From Cytophagales bacterium WSM2-2 (GTDB lineage Bacteria > Bacteroidota > Bacteroidia > Cytophagales > Cyclobacteriaceae), in the NCBI GenBank assembly GCA_015472025.1, contig BNHL01000001.1, forward strand, positions 5,382,001 through 5,446,000: 64,000 bases of DNA, written 5' to 3'. Of this stretch, positions 52,490 through 60,418 are shown piece by piece. The position numbers and the translations under genes are program-made. Below the pieces are notes generated by a model that was not told the origin of the DNA, did no database searches, and saw only the letters and a program-made list of their open reading frames with translations. Position 1 is the first letter of the stretch. Every line of letters begins with the position of its first letter.

Positions 52490-53293
52490 TTATTTGTAAT
52501 GATAGGTTTCTCTCTGCAAGTGCACGTTGAAATTCTTGCGTTGGAACGGCACTCGTTTCAAGTACAACAAGAACGCTTGCCAATAGATTAACATGATTAT
52601 TCTTAAAGGGATCAACGGAAAACGGATTCCATACCAAAACAAGTATGAGTCTTTAAACTCCTTTCTCTTTCCCGTCAGTGAGCTCAGTAAAAACCGCTTT
52701 CCATCTTGGTAGTCATCCACACGCATATGCATGAACTCCCCTGGTATTTTGAAGATGAAGTCGAATGTGGAGTCAAGTCCGGCAAATGGAGATACATAAA
52801 AGTATTTTGCCACCATCCGGCGAAATACTCCATCGTTGAGCGTGGTTGAGTTCAACAAATACAATTTCATTTCTCCATGCGTGTTGCAAACTTCTGCTAC
52901 GGAACAAACGGGTTGATCATTCTCTCCGAAGCACAGATAAAATGAAATCGGGTTGAACGAATAGCCGAATACCGCCACATTGGTCAACAGCATGATGCGT
53001 TTTATGGGTTGAGTCACACCCTGGTCCGAGAGATATGCCTCGATATTTTTGCGAGTCGGTTTTTGATTTCGTCCATTTTCCACCGGCCAGTGTAAATGAT
53101 CTTTGTCACGAAAGGCGAACCAGTTGAGTCTGTTGCGGCTAAATAATTTGAATTTTCTGTTAAGAAGAGCTACTTCATCCAGGTCTAAATAGAACATGAA
53201 AATTCTATAATTAAACCGGTGCTTGCACGGAGCGAGCCGCTCGTGCAGAACCTCACATTCGTACAAACAGGAATTCAGGTTGCCAACCACCAT
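52490..53293 (-). CDS. DUF1365 family protein
   Basis: 267 aa from ATG 53293, which starts 8 nt after the preceding stop; the frame is open to 53368, but that part overlaps the upstream gene. Family phrases are present: CEVLHERLAPCKHRFNYRIF near residue 12, FGYSFNPISFYLCF near 125, EVCNTHGE near 146, and KYFYVSPFAG near 177. DUF1365 proteins are regularly encoded with an FAD oxidoreductase and CFA-like methyltransferases, and are thought to act on fatty-acyl groups, but the reaction is unproven. The C-terminus has one hydrophobic segment that may attach it to the membrane. Confidence 0.87.
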   Translation of the reverse strand: MVVGNLNSCLYECEVLHERLAPCKHRFNYRIFMFYLDLDEVALLNRKFKLFSRNRLNWFAFRDKDHLHWPVENGRNQKPTRKNIEAYLSDQGVTQPIKRIMLLTNVAVFGYSFNPISFYLCFGENDQPVCSVAEVCNTHGEMKLYLLNSTTLNDGVFRRMVAKYFYVSPFAGLDSTFDFIFKIPGEFMHMRVDDYQDGKRFLLSSLTGKRKEFKDSYLFWYGIRFPLIPLRIIMLIYWQAFLLYLKRVPFQRKNFNVHLQRETYHYK

Positions 53294-53301
53294 AAACCCA
53301 T

Positions 53302-54585
53302 TTACGAAACAAGTTCCAATTTTGGATTCCTGACTTCCCAGGGACTTCTTTTCAGTAGTTTTCCGCAAAGATTCGCGGCACTGGTGAATGCATCTTCATG
53401 AAACCCGAAACGGAAATAGCTTCCACAGAAATAAGTTGTACCATTATCATTGAGCGAATGAAGATCGCCCTGCGCCCTGGCGGTGGCAGGTGTGAATATC
53501 GGATGTTCGTACTCAATCATCTTGATGATCTTCGTTAGATCTACTTTGCCCGGGTCATTGATCGACACGAAGTAATTTTTCTTTTGTGAAACATTCTGCA
53601 AAATGTTCATGTCATAGATGGTGGTCGCAGTGATCTCTCCTTTCACATTTTCCACCCGATAATTCCAGGCAGACCATACCGGTCGGATCTTCGGCATAAT
53701 GCTTTCATCTGAATGAAGTGTAGCTATGTTCTTTTGATATTGGAAATTCCGGAGCAGTTGACTCTCCTGGTGCGTTGGATCTGCAATGATCCGAAGGGCC
53801 TGGTCAGCATGGCATGCCAGAATTACTTTGTCAAAGGTTTTTTCCGATCCGTCTGAAGCAACAACTCTCACACCATCATTTTCCCTGTAAATTCTTTTCA
53901 CACCTCTTCGTGTGTGAATCTTATGCTTGAAAGGTGCGACAAGCTTGTCGCGGTATTGCCAGCTTCCGTTGTGAACAGTATACCATTGAACTTGTGTATT
54001 GATGCCAAGCAATCCATGATTCTTAAAAAATTGAACTAGTGCACGAACAGGATATTGCAAAGTGATATCCGTTGGTGTAGACCAAAGTGCAGAGCTCATC
54101 GGCACGATGTACTTATAAACAAAGGCCTCGCTGTATTTCCTTTCTTTGATGTAATCGCTAAGGGAATACGAGGCAAATCGTTCGTCCATTAGTACTTCTT
54201 CTGCCTCGCGATAAAATCGTTTGATTTGAAAAAGCATTTTCACATAAGCCGGGCTGAAGTAGTTCTTCCGTTGAGCAAACAAATGCTGACTCCCATATTC
54301 AAGTCCGGTGGGAACATGCTGCACACTGAATGACATGTTTGTCGGTTTAACTTCCACATTCAATTTATTGAAGAGCTTCACCAGGTTGGGATAGGTCTCA
54401 TTGTTGAACACGATAAACCCGGTATCGATAGGAATGGACTTCCCGTCTTCTTCCACATACACCGTGTTTGTGTGTCCACCGATATAATCGTTTTGTTCAT
54501 AAAACTCGATGTCATATTCTCTGTGCAGAAAATGTCCGCAGCCCATGCCGGCTATTCCGGTTCCGATGATCGCAATTGATTCCAT
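53302..54585 (-). CDS. FAD-dependent oxidoreductase (amine-oxidase/desaturase-like) of the CFA operon
   Basis: 427 aa from ATG 54585, 2 nt after the upstream methyltransferase stop; an earlier in-frame start would overlap that gene. The dinucleotide motif IAIIGTGIAGMGCGHFL is at residues 4-20, and GGHTNTV near 37 is the second FAD motif of the amine-oxidase/phytoene-desaturase superfamily. The C-terminal FAD-contacting segment is NGTTYFCGSYFRFGFHEDAF. Relatives in this gene context are predicted to oxidise or desaturate acyl chains. No signal peptide, so it probably works at the inner face of the membrane with its operon partners. Confidence 0.88.
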   Translation of the reverse strand: MESIAIIGTGIAGMGCGHFLHREYDIEFYEQNDYIGGHTNTVYVEEDGKSIPIDTGFIVFNNETYPNLVKLFNKLNVEVKPTNMSFSVQHVPTGLEYGSQHLFAQRKNYFSPAYVKMLFQIKRFYREAEEVLMDERFASYSLSDYIKERKYSEAFVYKYIVPMSSALWSTPTDITLQYPVRALVQFFKNHGLLGINTQVQWYTVHNGSWQYRDKLVAPFKHKIHTRRGVKRIYRENDGVRVVASDGSEKTFDKVILACHADQALRIIADPTHQESQLLRNFQYQKNIATLHSDESIMPKIRPVWSAWNYRVENVKGEITATTIYDMNILQNVSQKKNYFVSINDPGKVDLTKIIKMIEYEHPIFTPATARAQGDLHSLNDNGTTYFCGSYFRFGFHEDAFTSAANLCGKLLKRSPWEVRNPKLELVS

Positions 54586-54587
54586 CC

Positions 54588-55616
54588 TTATCTTTTTTGA
54601 AATAAATAATGACTTACAAACCATTCATTGCCATTCCTGAAACCCCACAGTTCCGCACAAGCCATAAAAAACACTCTCCAATAAACCCACCACTTAATCT
54701 TGTTCTCCTCGCCATACGTCCCGGAGAATAAATTCAGTATCTCGGTCTTGTTTTTATCCATATTCGAAAGCCAGGCCTCTGAAGTCCTTTGGTAATGCTG
54801 GCCATTGACACGCCAATGCTTCTCAATTTTGAAGTGATCGGAGAAGTAAAGCAGCAGGTGATCGCTCGGCATAATGCCACCGGTAAAAAAATACTTCGAC
54901 ATCCAGTCACTCTCGTCTTTCACTTCATAGAAATAGCTCAGGTATTGATGAGTGAATATGTGAATGAACATTTTCCCACTGTGATTCAGAAAACCGGACA
55001 GCCGCTGCATCAGAGACTGGTAATTGCGCATGTGTTCAAACATTTCTACGGAAACAATGCGATCAAACTTCTCTTCCGTTTGAAACATATTCATGTCAGA
55101 GGTGATAATCGTCAGGTTGGTCAGTCCGCGTTTCCTTGCTTCTTCGTCAATGAATATTTTTTGAGTCTTGGAATTGGAAACACCGGTGATATTACTTTTT
55201 GGATAACGGGCAGCCATATACAAAGACAACGATCCCCAACCACAACCGCACTCCAGTATACGCTGCCCATCTTTCAGCTCCGCCCTGTCGCAGGTCAACT
55301 GAAGCATCTCGTCCTCTGACTGGTCGAAAGAAACACCAGAGTGGCGCCAGTAACCACTGCTATACTTTAAGTTTTTGCCCAACACCAATTGAAAAAATCG
55401 CGTTGGCACTTCGTAGTGCTGTTCGTTAGCAGCTTTTGTCTCCACAGCCACCGGGCTTGCTTTCAATTCATCGACAAATGCCATCAGTTTTCCGTGCTGG
55501 AGTTCGAGATTATCCAAACGTTCCTCGTTCAAGCGCCTCTCGCAGTTTTGACGAATACCGTACCGGATAAGGAAGTCAGGAAGTAAATTTTTTTCAAGAA
55601 GCGGTGTATACCACAT
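54588..55616 (-). CDS. Cyclopropane-fatty-acid synthase family SAM methyltransferase (operon copy 1)
   Basis: 342 aa from ATG 55616 (a TTG at 55622 is in frame). The SAM-binding motif ILECGCGWGSLSLYMAARYP is near residue 125, ANEQHYEVPTRFFQLVLG near 65 corresponds to the CFA substrate region, and KFDRIVSVEMFEHMRNYQSL near 188 is the following motif. It lacks the long N-terminal domain of the other copy. Position upstream of the FAD enzyme, with a 2-nt gap, suggests they act in sequence on the same acyl substrate. Confidence 0.88.
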   Translation of the reverse strand: MWYTPLLEKNLLPDFLIRYGIRQNCERRLNEERLDNLELQHGKLMAFVDELKASPVAVETKAANEQHYEVPTRFFQLVLGKNLKYSSGYWRHSGVSFDQSEDEMLQLTCDRAELKDGQRILECGCGWGSLSLYMAARYPKSNITGVSNSKTQKIFIDEEARKRGLTNLTIITSDMNMFQTEEKFDRIVSVEMFEHMRNYQSLMQRLSGFLNHSGKMFIHIFTHQYLSYFYEVKDESDWMSKYFFTGGIMPSDHLLLYFSDHFKIEKHWRVNGQHYQRTSEAWLSNMDKNKTEILNLFSGTYGEENKIKWWVYWRVFFMACAELWGFRNGNEWFVSHYLFQKR

Positions 55617-55647
55617 AGTCAAATCTGTTTTTTTGTGTTGGCAATGC

Positions 55648-56439
55648 TTATAATTTCTTTTTCGGTAAAGGAATAAATGCCGAGGTCGACTTCTGGTACT
55701 CTACAAAAACCTGCCCTCGTGATTTTAACATCTGTTGTTCCGTGTATGGGATTCCTGTCACTTTCAAAAGAAAAAATAAAATAAGGATGACACTGCTAAT
55801 ACTTATCCACCCCCATGGAGAGCCAACAGCAAAAATGAAATACGATACCCACACAAGCCATTCGAAAAAATAATTCGGGTGGCGTGAATAATTCCATAGA
55901 CCGTCCTGGCAGATCTTCCCCTTGCTTGCAGGATTTTCTTTAAATTTTTTGAGCTGGGTATCGGCTATACTCTCTCCGATGACCGCGATGAACCAAAGTC
56001 CGGTACCGCTGATTTCAAAGAGACTGATTTCAGCGGAAGGGTTAAGCATCACTACCGCGAAAGGAAACGACAACAGTAATGCGAGGATAGCCTGGAAATA
56101 AAAAAAACGGAGCATCAGCCAATGCTGGCGGCTACCCCACTGCTCGCGAAGAGCTGTATATCGAACATCTTCCGGGTGATGTAATGTGCGAACAAATAAA
56201 TAGGAAGCGAGGCGCATCCCCCAAACCAGCACCATGATCAGAAGCATACCATTCCGTAGTGGATTCGATTCTGTCTTAATAAAATAGATAACTGCAAGAA
56301 GTGGAAAGCTCAACGCCCAAACGCTGTCCACGATAGCTGCATTTTTTGTTTTCAATTGAATCAACCAGGTTACCGTGAATAGTACCAGTAATAGCACAGC
56401 ACCGGTGGTCATCAGGGAAAAGAGTTTTGCAAAAAACAT
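55648..56439 (-). CDS. DUF1295 family membrane protein (steroid 5-alpha-reductase / ICMT-like)
   Basis: 263 aa with about seven hydrophobic helices. The C-terminal signature GLWNYSRHPNYFFEWLVW near 180-197 is typical of DUF1295 proteins, relatives of 3-oxo-5-alpha-steroid dehydrogenases and isoprenylcysteine methyltransferases that work within the membrane using NAD(P)H or SAM. In this operon it may reduce or methylate a fatty-acyl intermediate. One nucleotide separates it from the DUF1475 gene. Starts at ATG 56439; M10 is an alternative. Confidence 0.87.
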   Translation of the reverse strand: MFFAKLFSLMTTGAVLLLVLFTVTWLIQLKTKNAAIVDSVWALSFPLLAVIYFIKTESNPLRNGMLLIMVLVWGMRLASYLFVRTLHHPEDVRYTALREQWGSRQHWLMLRFFYFQAILALLLSFPFAVVMLNPSAEISLFEISGTGLWFIAVIGESIADTQLKKFKENPASKGKICQDGLWNYSRHPNYFFEWLVWVSYFIFAVGSPWGWISISSVILILFFLLKVTGIPYTEQQMLKSRGQVFVEYQKSTSAFIPLPKKKL

Positions 56440-56440
56440 G

Positions 56441-56773
56441 TTACGGTTTGGGTTGAAGAATTCTTTGAATACTCTCTCCCTCTTTCAATCCGAATAGTTG
56501 AATCAGTGTGTAGGCAATGGTGCCGATACTTCCCAGGCAAAAGAAGATCACCACCCAGGCGATTTTTACCGTCCAACTTTTTTCCCGGTAAACCACCCAA
56601 AGGAAAATCACCAACACGTTAGCATAGAAATCCCACAAGGTTGCACGCATCCATGGAATGGAGCCAAGGAAATCCCACTCCTTAAACAGGCTGCTCTCCA
56701 GGCTGGTAGACACCACTATATATACCATGAATACCCACACCAGGCTTAAAAAGACTTTCAGGAAAGAGACCAT
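56441..56773 (-). CDS. DUF1475 family small membrane protein
   Basis: 110 aa, three hydrophobic helices: FLKVFLSLVWVFMVYIVVS, ATLWDFYANVLVIFLWVVYR, and KIAWVVIFFCLGSIGTIAYT. The order of helices and the WDFYANVL and GSIGTIAY phrases fit DUF1475, small proteins found beside DUF1295 genes. Role unknown. It is the first gene of the six-gene lipid operon. Upstream (56774-56918) no convincing minus-strand promoter was seen. Confidence 0.78.
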   Translation of the reverse strand: MVSFLKVFLSLVWVFMVYIVVSTSLESSLFKEWDFLGSIPWMRATLWDFYANVLVIFLWVVYREKSWTVKIAWVVIFFCLGSIGTIAYTLIQLFGLKEGESIQRILQPKP

Positions 56774-56918
56774 TTACCTTTTACAATAATATACGGAACC
56801 CGTTATCCGGCTGGATTTCATAGAATTCAAATCATTTTAGTCAGGGGCGGCCAACCGTAAATCTTTATCGGTGAACAAAAGATTTTCTCTATTTTTGCCG
56901 CTTAATTTTTAAAGTGTT

Positions 56919-57743
56919 TTGATACTTCGTACTCTGCTCTTTACAGTGTCTTTTCTCGGGTTGATCGGACTTTCTGTGGCACAAAATTCAGCCGACATTA
57001 AGCCGCGCAAGCGTGGCGAAATCTATTTTTCATGGGGCTATAACCGCGATTGGTATTCCAAGAGCGACATCCATGTGTTCAGAAATGATCCTGACCCATC
57101 CAAGAGCTACGACTTCATGTTATTTGATGCTACGGCTCACGACAAACCTGATTTCTGGCGCTACTGGTACCTGGACCGATTGACCATCCCACAGTATGAC
57201 ATGACATTCGGTTATTTTTTGGGGAACAAAAAAGACATCGGGTTTGAAATATCCTGGAATCACCTGAAGTATGTGGTCACGGACTGGCAGAATGTGCACA
57301 TGAAAGGGCAAATTCACGGAACACCTATCGACCGCGTGGCACCTTTGGATCCTGACACGCTACACCTGCAACATACGAATGGAAATAATTATCTGCTCTT
57401 TAATGTGGTGAAGCGGCAAAATCTCATCAACTACCATAATATACAGTTAAGTGCCATTGGCAAAGTAGGTGCTGGCCCCTTGATCTCATACACTATCGAC
57501 ACTATCCTTGGAGATAATGACCCCGGCTACTTCCACTACCACGGTTGGGTGGCTGCTGTTGGTATTGGCGTAAGAGCTACTTTTCTTAAATACGCATTTA
57601 TCCAAACCGACATGCAGGGAGCTTTTGCCAATTACACTAATACCAAAATTGGCCACGAGCATTTAGGCAATGTGAGGCATCACTTCTATTCGCTGCAATG
57701 GACGTGGGAAGCCGGATTCCTTATTCCCGTTGGCAAGCGCTAA
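56919..57743 (+). CDS. Hypothetical outer-membrane-type protein (TTG start)
   Basis: 274 aa. TTG at 56919 begins a clean signal peptide ending GLSVAQ; an in-frame TAA lies two codons upstream and no ATG exists before the signal, so TTG is required. The mature part is rich in Trp, Tyr and His with alternating strands (YFSWGYNRDWYSKSD, DIGFEISWNHLKYVV, LQWTWEAGFLIPV), as in small beta-barrels. A His-rich phrase YFHYHGW is near residue 207. No family recognised. It converges with the permease operon with only 2 nt between stops. TATTTTTG at 56890-56897 may be its -7 box. Confidence 0.75.
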   Translation: MILRTLLFTVSFLGLIGLSVAQNSADIKPRKRGEIYFSWGYNRDWYSKSDIHVFRNDPDPSKSYDFMLFDATAHDKPDFWRYWYLDRLTIPQYDMTFGYFLGNKKDIGFEISWNHLKYVVTDWQNVHMKGQIHGTPIDRVAPLDPDTLHLQHTNGNNYLLFNVVKRQNLINYHNIQLSAIGKVGAGPLISYTIDTILGDNDPGYFHYHGWVAAVGIGVRATFLKYAFIQTDMQGAFANYTNTKIGHEHLGNVRHHFYSLQWTWEAGFLIPVGKR

Positions 57744-57745
57744 AC

Positions 57746-60418
57746 TTACTCGTACTTCAGGTTTTTCACCGGGTTAGTCCAAACCGTTTTGAATAATTGA
57801 TAGCTTATCGTTGATAAAGCAATCAGAAGTGAAATTATTCCTGCTAACACAAAGACACTCGCAGTAATATTCACGCGATACACAAACGTAGACAGCCAGC
57901 TGGACATCAGGTACCACGTGATCGGTACAGAAACCGCCAGACACAGAACCACCAGCAATAAATATTCTTTTGACAGCAAGTAGAAAAGCGATTGCTCTGA
58001 AGCACCCATCACCTTTCGAATGCTGATCTCTTTCGTGCGATTCTGCATCGCAAGAGAGGCAAGAGCATATAATCCAAGACTTCCTATAACAACGGCCAGC
58101 AACGCTGCAATACTTACCATCTTACCCAGGTTCTGATCATTGCGATATTGCTTTGCCATGGTTTGATCAACGAAAGAAATCGAAAATTCTTCTTCTCCAT
58201 TAATCTTGTTCCAGACAGTCTTTAGCTGATCCAAAGTGGCGGCCATATTACCGGGTTTAATGCGGACCATCAGTTTCGGAATAGGCGGGGCATCAAAGTC
58301 AATGTTTTCAATTCCTTTAAGAATAATGGAAGCGTCTTCAACCATGACCAATGGATCAACCTTATTGTAAAGTGAAGCGTAATTAAAATCCTTTACAACC
58401 CCGATGATCTCATGATCCGGGAAATCCTTCCCTGGAATTTTCTTTCCGATAGGATCTGCCCAGCCATACGCTTTAACAAAAGCCTCGTTTACCAATACTG
58501 ATCTTCTTTTATCGGATGGGTTAGCGTCAGAGAAATTTCTTCCGGCTACCATATCAAGTTTCATCGTAGGAACGTACTTGTCATCGATGACATTAATGTT
58601 AAATGTGCGGTACACTTTTTTGTCATCAGTATAGCCTACGTTCACCCAATTGCCGTTTCCAAAATCATGAATAGTCGCACAAGCACCGATGATGTCCGGA
58701 AATTTGCCAAGCTCCGCTTTAAATCTTTCCGCTTTCTCAAATCCTGCAGATACTCTGGCAGCAAGTCCACCCGAGGCTCTTGGCACATTGAGCTGCATAC
58801 AAGCGAGTTGTTCTTTATCAAAGCCCATATCTTTATTTTGCAAATACTGAAGCTGTTGACGCATAAGTAACGTGCTCGAAATCAGAAACACAGACAACAC
58901 CAGTTGCGTGCCTACTAAAATCTTCCGCACACCCTGTTTTGAACTTCCGGCTTGTCCTGATTTCAAAATGGCAGCCGGTTTGAACGCAGAAAGTACAAAT
59001 GCCGGATAGCTTCCGGAGATCATCCCAACGATCAACAACAGGGCGCCAATCACCAACCATAAGAATTGGTCCATTTTAAAGGCGAGCTGCTTTCCTGCGA
59101 GGTCGTTGAAGATCGGCAGGTTAAGAGCACTCAAGCCAAGCCCTATTAAAAGAGCGATCAACGTCACTATAACAGCCTCGCCAATGAACTGGGTAACAAG
59201 TTGTCTGCGCATGGCTCCAACCACTTTACGAATACCAACTTCCTTGGCACGTTGTATTGACCTGCCCACTGAAAGTGTCACAAAATTGATGCATGCTATG
59301 AGTAGAATCAATACTGCAATTGCCGCGAGGATGTACGAGTACTTCGGGTTGCTTACCGGAACATTGCCTCGAGGAAAATTTGTATCCAGGTGAATGTCTG
59401 TTAGCGGCTGAAGTCCGGGGGCATACTTACTCTTGGTAAAATCTTCTTCGCCAAGCAAGGTCCGGAATATGGCAGGGAATTTTTTTTCAACTGACGATCC
59501 GGTCGATCCTTTTTGAAGGAGAAGATAAGTCGCTGGACCGATATTGAACCATGCGGAAGTAAGGATACGTTCGTTGTAAAGCTTGGGATAATTAAGATCA
59601 GATATGAGAATATCAAATTGAATACTGGAATTGGTAGGAATGTTCTTGACCACCGTCTTTACAGTAAAATCTTCGAACTTCTCCCCGAGCTGAATCGATA
59701 TCGTTTTGTTGATAGGGTCTGCATCACCAAAATATTTTTTTGCCATCTGTTCGCTCAGAACTACATGGCTCTGTCCTTTCAGTGCTTCACGGTTTCCGGA
59801 AATAATTTCAAAATCAAAGACGTCAAAGAAAGACTGCCCTCCAATAGTGACATTTTCATTAAACTGACTTTGCCCGATTTTCACCTGCGTACCAAGGGCA
59901 TTGATTCTGACGTAAGCCTCCACTTCAGGTAAATTACTCTTTAATGCCGGACCCATCGGAAATGGTGTGGTCGTATAAAAGAATTGTTGCTTTTCACCCC
60001 AATCTTCCCGACCGTAGACGCGATAGATGCGGTCTGCTTTTGTATGGAATCGATCAAAGGTCATTTCATCACGGACAAACAATGAAATGAGGACACAGCA
60101 ACCTATCCCTAGTGCAAGTCCAAACACATTAATAGATGTGTGAGCCTTGGCCCGCCAAAGCGAACGGAAAGCGGTCTTCAAATAATTCTTCAGCATAAAA
60201 TTCTGGAATAATGGATTTCTAAATTTGTTTCTTAAAATAATTCCTGGGCGGAAAAACCGGATCACGTTTCCCCAATAATTCAGTTGCGCTCTACGCTTGC
60301 TCATTTCTGATCGATCGGCTTCAAATTTTTCAAACAGGTCGCCCTCAATGCCTTCTCTCAACGATGCCGGGCAATACCATGCTAAAAAACGCGAAGCCAG
60401 CTTTGGGGGCTCATTCAT
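57746..60418 (-). CDS. MacB/FtsX-like ABC transporter permease with permease-prefix domain
   Basis: 890 aa. Prefix domain at residues 1-60 (SRFLAWYCPASLREGIEGDL), first helix near 90-112, periplasmic core, FtsX block with EVGIRKVVGAMRRQL near 390, second periplasmic part, and a C-terminal FtsX block with EISIRKVMGASEQSL near 800. Its start overlaps the end of the preceding permease by 8 nt, indicating coupled translation. No ATP-binding subunit is encoded in the visible part of the operon. Substrate unknown; the family includes exporters and envelope mechanotransmitters. Confidence 0.9.
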   Translation of the reverse strand: MNEPPKLASRFLAWYCPASLREGIEGDLFEKFEADRSEMSKRRAQLNYWGNVIRFFRPGIILRNKFRNPLFQNFMLKNYLKTAFRSLWRAKAHTSINVFGLALGIGCCVLISLFVRDEMTFDRFHTKADRIYRVYGREDWGEKQQFFYTTTPFPMGPALKSNLPEVEAYVRINALGTQVKIGQSQFNENVTIGGQSFFDVFDFEIISGNREALKGQSHVVLSEQMAKKYFGDADPINKTISIQLGEKFEDFTVKTVVKNIPTNSSIQFDILISDLNYPKLYNERILTSAWFNIGPATYLLLQKGSTGSSVEKKFPAIFRTLLGEEDFTKSKYAPGLQPLTDIHLDTNFPRGNVPVSNPKYSYILAAIAVLILLIACINFVTLSVGRSIQRAKEVGIRKVVGAMRRQLVTQFIGEAVIVTLIALLIGLGLSALNLPIFNDLAGKQLAFKMDQFLWLVIGALLLIVGMISGSYPAFVLSAFKPAAILKSGQAGSSKQGVRKILVGTQLVLSVFLISSTLLMRQQLQYLQNKDMGFDKEQLACMQLNVPRASGGLAARVSAGFEKAERFKAELGKFPDIIGACATIHDFGNGNWVNVGYTDDKKVYRTFNINVIDDKYVPTMKLDMVAGRNFSDANPSDKRRSVLVNEAFVKAYGWADPIGKKIPGKDFPDHEIIGVVKDFNYASLYNKVDPLVMVEDASIILKGIENIDFDAPPIPKLMVRIKPGNMAATLDQLKTVWNKINGEEEFSISFVDQTMAKQYRNDQNLGKMVSIAALLAVVIGSLGLYALASLAMQNRTKEISIRKVMGASEQSLFYLLSKEYLLLVVLCLAVSVPITWYLMSSWLSTFVYRVNITASVFVLAGIISLLIALSTISYQLFKTVWTNPVKNLKYE

